The position numbers and the translations under genes are program-made. A stretch of DNA of 10,648 bases from an uncultured Planctomycetota bacterium (GTDB lineage: Bacteria; Planctomycetota; Planctomycetia; Pirellulales; UBA1268), in the NCBI GenBank assembly GCA_905477565.1, contig CAJQGO010000168.1, positions 1 through 10,648 of the forward strand, written 5' to 3'. Below the pieces are notes generated by a model. It saw only the letters and a list, made by a program, of their open reading frames with translations, ran no database searches and was not told where the DNA came from. Within the stretch, counting starts at the first letter, position 1. Every line of letters begins with the position of its first letter. This document shows positions 7,801-10,648 of this stretch, one piece after another.

Positions 7801-9347
7801 CGCAGCTCGCTCAACTTGCCGAGATCACTGGACAGACTGAGATTCGTGAGCGAATTCTCGTAGCACTAAAAAATGAACTCAATGACTGGTTTACGGCAAC
7901 AGGTGAAGCAGGCGACAAACACTTTGCCTACAACGCAGAGTGGGACACACTGCAGGGGTACCCAGATAGCTTTGGTTCTGCTGGTGATCTCAATGATCAT
8001 CATTTCCATTACGGCTATTTTATTCACGCCGCCGCACTTGTCGGAAGTTTTGATGCCGAATGGGCCATGAACCAAAAGCAGATGGTGGATCTGCTCGTTG
8101 CTGATGTTGCCGGTACTGATATTGCTGGAACCATGCTGCCGCGTCTACGAAGTTTCAGCCCAATGGCAGGGCATTCATGGGCATCAGGGCACGGCGCCTT
8201 TGCCAGTGGAAATAACCATGAATCAAGTTCAGAATCCATGAACTTTGCAACAGCTGTGATGCTCTGGGGCGAGATGACAGGTGATCTGGGAATGACAGGT
8301 CTTGGCCAGATGCTCTACAGCGTTGAGGCCGAAGCCATTTCAGAGTACTGGTTCAATCGGTACGGCACGGTCTTTCCTGAAAGTTTTCAATACGAATCTC
8401 TTGGAATGGTCTGGGGTGATGGAGGGAGTCATGCCACCTGGTTTTCAGCCAAGCCTGAAATGATCAAGGGAATCAATTTTCTCCCATTTCATGGAGGCTC
8501 GCTCTACCTTGCAGAAATGGCACGCGATCCAACAGCGTTGCTCGCCGAAATTGAGCAACTTGGTGGCGGTGTCATTGATGATTGGCCAGGAATTATCTTG
8601 CAATATGAGGCACTGGTAAACCCTGAGTCAGCAGCGAATCGACTTGCTCTCGGAGGAATAGGAACCGAAGAAGGCCAGACACTGGCACAAACATATTTCT
8701 GGACAACGGTACTATCAAATATTGGCACACCAACATCGGTGATACGAGGAGATCATCCACTCTCGGCTGTGTTTCAAAAAGAAGGAGTCACAACCTACGT
8801 TGCTCATAACGCTGGTGATGAAAATTTGACTGTTCTTTTTAATGACAATACATCCATTGAGGTGCCAGCAGGAGAAACAGTGACTCGACAAAGACTTGGA
8901 AGTACTGATCAACTTTCAAATCCGATGGATGGTGACCAACGAGCAGATCAACCAATCAGTGAACCAACGCTGCCTTCGACACCATCGCTGAGTCTCGTGT
9001 CTTCGACAAATACAGTACGTCTTCTTGTTGAAGAGACAACTGGGGTGGCGTTTGTACAGGAATCGACTAATGAGCCACTGATCATTCGTCGGGCCGATGA
9101 TTATTTCAATGGAGATGTGCCGCTTGTTCGCGGGACGGCCACGCTTGTCGCTGCTGCTCGTGATGAACTCGGTAGAATTCGCGTGCTTGATGTGAGTGAA
9201 TGGGGTGCATTTGCATGGATCCTTGATGAGAACGGACTGTTTCAAGCAGAGGAAGGGCCAGCAGACTCTTCACTGTCCTCAAAAGAAGCACTGTTTCAGA
9301 TCGATCTTGATGGGGATGGAGTCGTCGGTCTGCCCTTGAATTCATGA
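4809..9347 (+). CDS. LEPR-XLL / DUF1996 / Ig-like / GH81 endo-beta-1,3-glucanase, exported multidomain protein
   Basis: A 1512-residue modular protein, inferred to be exported and to hydrolyse beta-1,3-glucan (laminarin, callose, curdlan-type) internally. Order: basic N-terminus with LEPRALLSA (34-42), a planctomycete N-terminal motif, and no ordinary hydrophobic signal peptide; DUF1996 (about 105-365), shown by FWHAHDFF (133-140), YWVPSL, FPQFWDGKSL and DHMAYDRGGDGG...SSHPYLLPEL; Pro-rich linker (about 380-450); Ig-like domain (about 451-557); acidic Pro/Glu linker (about 559-627); GH81 (about 628-1363). GH81 is marked by SSDWWSSVVMP near its start, GDTYWAGKAMLKL, DLNDHHFHYGYF (D1060, D1063) and NNHESSSESMN (E1138, E1142). 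These last two match the family's acid/base region. The C-terminus (about 1399-1512) resembles the Trp-rich Synechocystis-type C-terminal domain and ends in a Ca-binding-like DLDGDG loop (D1499, D1501, D1503). ATG 4809 was chosen, with a weak AGG at 4796; TTG 4725 would add 28 residues. A terminator follows. Confidence 0.9.
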   Translation: MNKRILLRLLVGFPKRCERHCETKERALLGTEQLEPRALLSATSSVESLVIDPSDSSGMPASLAMPTQETDYSASTLSEASVAPILWGEGLTDPGQPSAWERTGMPLGEFHSRLNFFKRDTIDPLLAPGNPNFWHAHDFFVNPSVTENATLESLMQAGESAAAPTNNLSVYWVPSLMNTTTGDFVTPLDSSIAYYAVQKPLEPSKIVDMPAGLSIIAGSAMPRERQPTAVMFWNYIGTSTQYDHIPQGDEWQDLPLQAVIMFPQFWDGKSLTGTNFKDHMAYDRGGDGGPSSHPYLLPELQLQVHYGHVPEDAALVLSSDSMTADEPDYAPGWSMHADFIHTPWPERDAEGNLYDGFARRVNDNLRWPTVAGTDGNAARPNPMGVQQPFTPAPIVLNPTLPGAPPENPIDQPPDGIPVMGPQSPIYRPPNTPLPQRPRLEPILPLPSSDGPDLLLAWPTPDVVMRTGVANGIHGTVSDAEGLSSLKISIQHDSGAYWRPDGSFGAHQWHDGNVVAPDGHWRLMFSPAAAGEYVVTVVATNMAGNRSVTATSFEVTGEPFVAPPMTSPVNEDPQPQPSDPPLNPEPSPNPEPEPEPLDPTDPAPELPGTPEPPPPSDSTQPLPGTQVASAITNAIADGRILASPTVGDAVPHRFDGGPLEPLTTSSFNQAVPSSDWWSSVVMPVFGNDFSAPLHAHPLTVQATSTGLLVGAPTEMTVAVTGATTAEYKTPHRFDLRLELLQQNTASQFAVEEYGDWSFTGKWLGGETQPTATLAQGSPVVWLDDVNFEQMVVVPTDANAEVEISSNYAFVTVAGRTSLVLGPEGSRLEVQPEGLVVRGITRGGLAVGLLPESDEDTRLRFLETAGNRPETTQFSWDTVSDPFDIRVRYEFGAEESSEILLAAYPHLTRLAATPDSLGQPVGSSGYVSPRGELGLVSTTGFEIEVPARGVLPTLPAVLTGEQLNTLRAMVRNDPAAIDPAGTLNRYGDTYWAGKAMLKLSQLAQLAEITGQTEIRERILVALKNELNDWFTATGEAGDKHFAYNAEWDTLQGYPDSFGSAGDLNDHHFHYGYFIHAAALVGSFDAEWAMNQKQMVDLLVADVAGTDIAGTMLPRLRSFSPMAGHSWASGHGAFASGNNHESSSESMNFATAVMLWGEMTGDLGMTGLGQMLYSVEAEAISEYWFNRYGTVFPESFQYESLGMVWGDGGSHATWFSAKPEMIKGINFLPFHGGSLYLAEMARDPTALLAEIEQLGGGVIDDWPGIILQYEALVNPESAANRLALGGIGTEEGQTLAQTYFWTTVLSNIGTPTSVIRGDHPLSAVFQKEGVTTYVAHNAGDENLTVLFNDNTSIEVPAGETVTRQRLGSTDQLSNPMDGDQRADQPISEPTLPSTPSLSLVSSTNTVRLLVEETTGVAFVQESTNEPLIIRRADDYFNGDVPLVRGTATLVAAARDELGRIRVLDVSEWGAFAWILDENGLFQAEEGPADSSLSSKEALFQIDLDGDGVVGLPLNS
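4853..4876 (+). repeat. Imperfect 12-base tandem repeat near the start of the GH81 gene
   Basis: GCGTTGTGAAAG (4853-4864) is followed directly by GCATTGTGAAAC (4865-4876), identical at 10 of 12 bases. It encodes the Cys-containing RCERHCET segment (about residues 16-23) and ends at the first base of the 22-bp palindrome. It may be a binding-site repeat or simply a small coding duplication. Confidence 0.5.
4876..4897. repeat. Perfect 22-bp GC-rich palindrome in the 5' coding region of the GH81 gene
   Basis: CCAAGGAGCGC (4876-4886) is followed without a spacer by its exact reverse complement (4887-4897). As RNA it could form a 9-bp stem with a GCGC loop, about 67 bases after the proposed ATG. 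The encoded residues (ETKERALLGT) just precede the LEPR motif and are probably weakly constrained, so the symmetry is not explained by protein sequence. Candidate roles are an intragenic operator, an mRNA hairpin limiting early elongation, or a chance or mobile short palindrome. Confidence 0.6.
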
Positions 9348-9381
9348 CTTTCCGGCCACATCGAGTGTTCGCACCACGTAG

Positions 9382-9407
9382 CCAAAGCCAGTATTGCTTT
9401 GGTTTTT
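9382..9407 (+). terminator. Rho-independent terminator after the GH81 gene
   Basis: CCAAAGC (9382-9388), a seven-base loop (cagtatt) and GCTTTGG (9396-9402) form a perfect 7-bp stem, directly followed by TTTTT (9403-9407). It lies 34 bases after the GH81 stop and on the same strand. It separates that gene from glnA, which therefore needs its own promoter. Confidence 0.8.
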
Positions 9408-9566
9408 GGGAGTCAATGGACTTCCGTGCGTGATCCAAAGACTGTGCTTTTCCTCTCGGTTTATGAGGCAGGAAACCGGGTGCGAGCCGTCCTGCTGCCA
9501 ATTCAGGCTCATTCGGTGTAAATTCGTAGGGTCTCTATTTCATAGGCACAATCTACCGAGAGCATT
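9408..9566 (+). promoter_or_regulatory. glnA promoter/leader region with overlapping inverted repeats
   Basis: This stretch lies between the terminator and glnA and must contain the glnA promoter. Three stems that cannot all form together are visible: CGGTTT/AAACCG (9457-9462 with 9473-9478), GCAGGA/TCCTGC (9468-9473 with 9490-9495) and GAGCC/GGCTC (9484-9488 with 9506-9510). I see neither a sigma-54 TGGCAC/TTGC pair nor the known cyanobacterial glnA RNA motif. A TGTAAAT at 9517-9523 could be a -10 element, but without a matching -35. A weak GAGAG (9559-9563) precedes the ATG. Confidence 0.35.
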
Positions 9567-10648
9567 ATGAAGCCCCGTGAAGTCATCGCGATGTGTCGCG
9601 AGAAAGAAGTAAAAGCAGTCGATCTCCGATTTGTTGATTTTCTTGGTACCTGGCAGCATTTCACGATTCCAGTTGCCAAGTTGGAAGAAGAAGTTTTTGA
9701 AGACGGAATCGGGTTTGATGGTTCAAGCATTCGTGGATGGCAGGCGATTAATGAAAGCGACATGTTGCTTGTTCCAGTTCCGGATACAGCATTTGTCGAT
9801 CCATTCACAACCGTGCCAACGCTTGCCGTCATTTGCATGGTGCAAGATCCAATCACTCGTGAAGACTATTCTCGTGATCCCCGATTTATTGCCCGCAAGG
9901 CAGCGATTTATTTAGAGGGAACCGGTATTGCTGATACGTGCTTTATTGGACCAGAGGCAGAGTTCTTTGTTTTTGATGCAGCCCACTTCGATCAGACTGC
10001 ACATGAGGGCTTTTATTCAATTGACTCAGCTGAAGCTGAATGGAATCGAGGCAGCGGCAGTCACGGGTATCAGGTGCGGCACCGTCAGGGTTACAGCCCA
10101 GTTCCACCATCTGATCAGATGATGGATATCCGCACAGAAATGATGCTTACCATGATTCAGTGTGGCATTGATGTTGAAGCACAACATCATGAAGTTGCCT
10201 CAGCGGGTCAATGTGAAATTGATATGCGGTACCAGAGCCTTGTACGGATGGCCGATCACCTCTGTTTGTACAAATATATTGTTCGTAATGTCGCTCGGAG
10301 ACATGGACGGACAGCGACATTCATGCCGAAGCCAATCTATGGAGACAGTGGATCAGGAATGCATGTGAATCTTTCCTTATGGAAAGAAGGCAAGCCTCTG
10401 TTTGGTGGTTCTGGGTATGCAGGACTGTCTGACATGGCACTGCATGCACTCGGTGGAATTCTGAAACATGCACGAGCGCTTCTTGCACTGACAAATCCAA
10501 CGACAAATAGCTACAAACGACTTGTTCCGGGCTATGAGGCTCCCATCAATCTGGCGTATTCTCAACGAAACCGTTCGGCGGCGTGTCGAATCCCAATGTA
10601 TTCAACGAATCCAAAGACAAAACGGATTGAATTTCGGTGTCCAGATCC
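9567..10648 (+). CDS. glnA: Glutamine synthetase, type I (3' end cut by the window edge)
   Basis: Cytoplasmic dodecameric enzyme making glutamine from glutamate, ammonia and ATP, the main entry of ammonium into metabolism. The first 360 residues are visible and align along their whole length with E. coli GlnA. Landmarks: DGSSIRGW (D51, S54) and INESDM in the beta-grasp domain; metal ligands E130 and E132 (GPEAEFF), E209 and E217 (HHEVASAGQCE), H266 (GSGMHVN); the active-site flap Glu E324 (NPTTNSYKRLVPGYEAP); substrate Arg residues in RNRSAACRIP; and E355/R357 (RIEFRCPD). All are intact. The length and spacing between these motifs fit the GSI-beta group. The adenylylation Tyr region (near E. 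coli 397) lies beyond the window, so control by adenylylation cannot be judged. ATG 9567 matches the usual N-terminus. The gene is preceded by a terminator, so it is the first gene of its own unit. Confidence 0.96.
   Translation, partial: MKPREVIAMCREKEVKAVDLRFVDFLGTWQHFTIPVAKLEEEVFEDGIGFDGSSIRGWQAINESDMLLVPVPDTAFVDPFTTVPTLAVICMVQDPITREDYSRDPRFIARKAAIYLEGTGIADTCFIGPEAEFFVFDAAHFDQTAHEGFYSIDSAEAEWNRGSGSHGYQVRHRQGYSPVPPSDQMMDIRTEMMLTMIQCGIDVEAQHHEVASAGQCEIDMRYQSLVRMADHLCLYKYIVRNVARRHGRTATFMPKPIYGDSGSGMHVNLSLWKEGKPLFGGSGYAGLSDMALHALGGILKHARALLALTNPTTNSYKRLVPGYEAPINLAYSQRNRSAACRIPMYSTNPKTKRIEFRCPD

Overview
All genes in this window lie on the + strand. The likely source is a bacterium of the Planctomycetes/Pirellula type. 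The best evidence is the N-terminal LEPR-XLL motif (LEPRALLSA) on the very large secreted-type protein. A stand-alone LigD-phosphoesterase-like protein, a CBS-domain ClC, and genes that often lack a clear Shine-Dalgarno sequence agree with this. Codon use and base composition look uniform across the window, and I see no insertion sequence, integrase, tRNA, rRNA or CRISPR array.

Layout: (1) bases 2-112 are the last 36 codons of an unidentified, probably membrane, protein. Its stop overlaps the GTG start of (2) a CBS-domain ClC chloride transporter/channel (109-2034). A 99-base spacer leads to (3) thrS, a complete threonyl-tRNA synthetase (2134-4173), followed with almost no gap by (4) a small protein resembling the 3'-phosphoesterase domain of LigD (4182-4550). 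After a 258-base spacer holding a 16-base inverted repeat comes (5) a giant modular protein (4809-9347) with, in order, LEPR-XLL, DUF1996, an Ig-like domain between two proline-rich linkers, a GH81 endo-beta-1,3-glucanase, and a C-terminal Trp-rich/DxDxDG tail. An intrinsic terminator at 9382-9407 closes this gene. After an inverted-repeat-rich leader, (6) glnA, type I glutamine synthetase, starts at 9567 and runs off the window end.

How the genes relate: thrS, glnA and the ClC are housekeeping functions and the arrangement does not suggest one pathway. The accessory element is the DUF1996-GH81 protein, inferred to be a secreted or surface laminarinase/callose-degrading enzyme with its own transcription unit. 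The points most worth a second look are its domain combination, a perfect 22-bp palindrome preceded by a 12-base direct repeat inside its first 30 codons, the solitary phosphoesterase-like protein joined to thrS, and a ClC that keeps the gating glutamate but lacks the internal proton glutamate.
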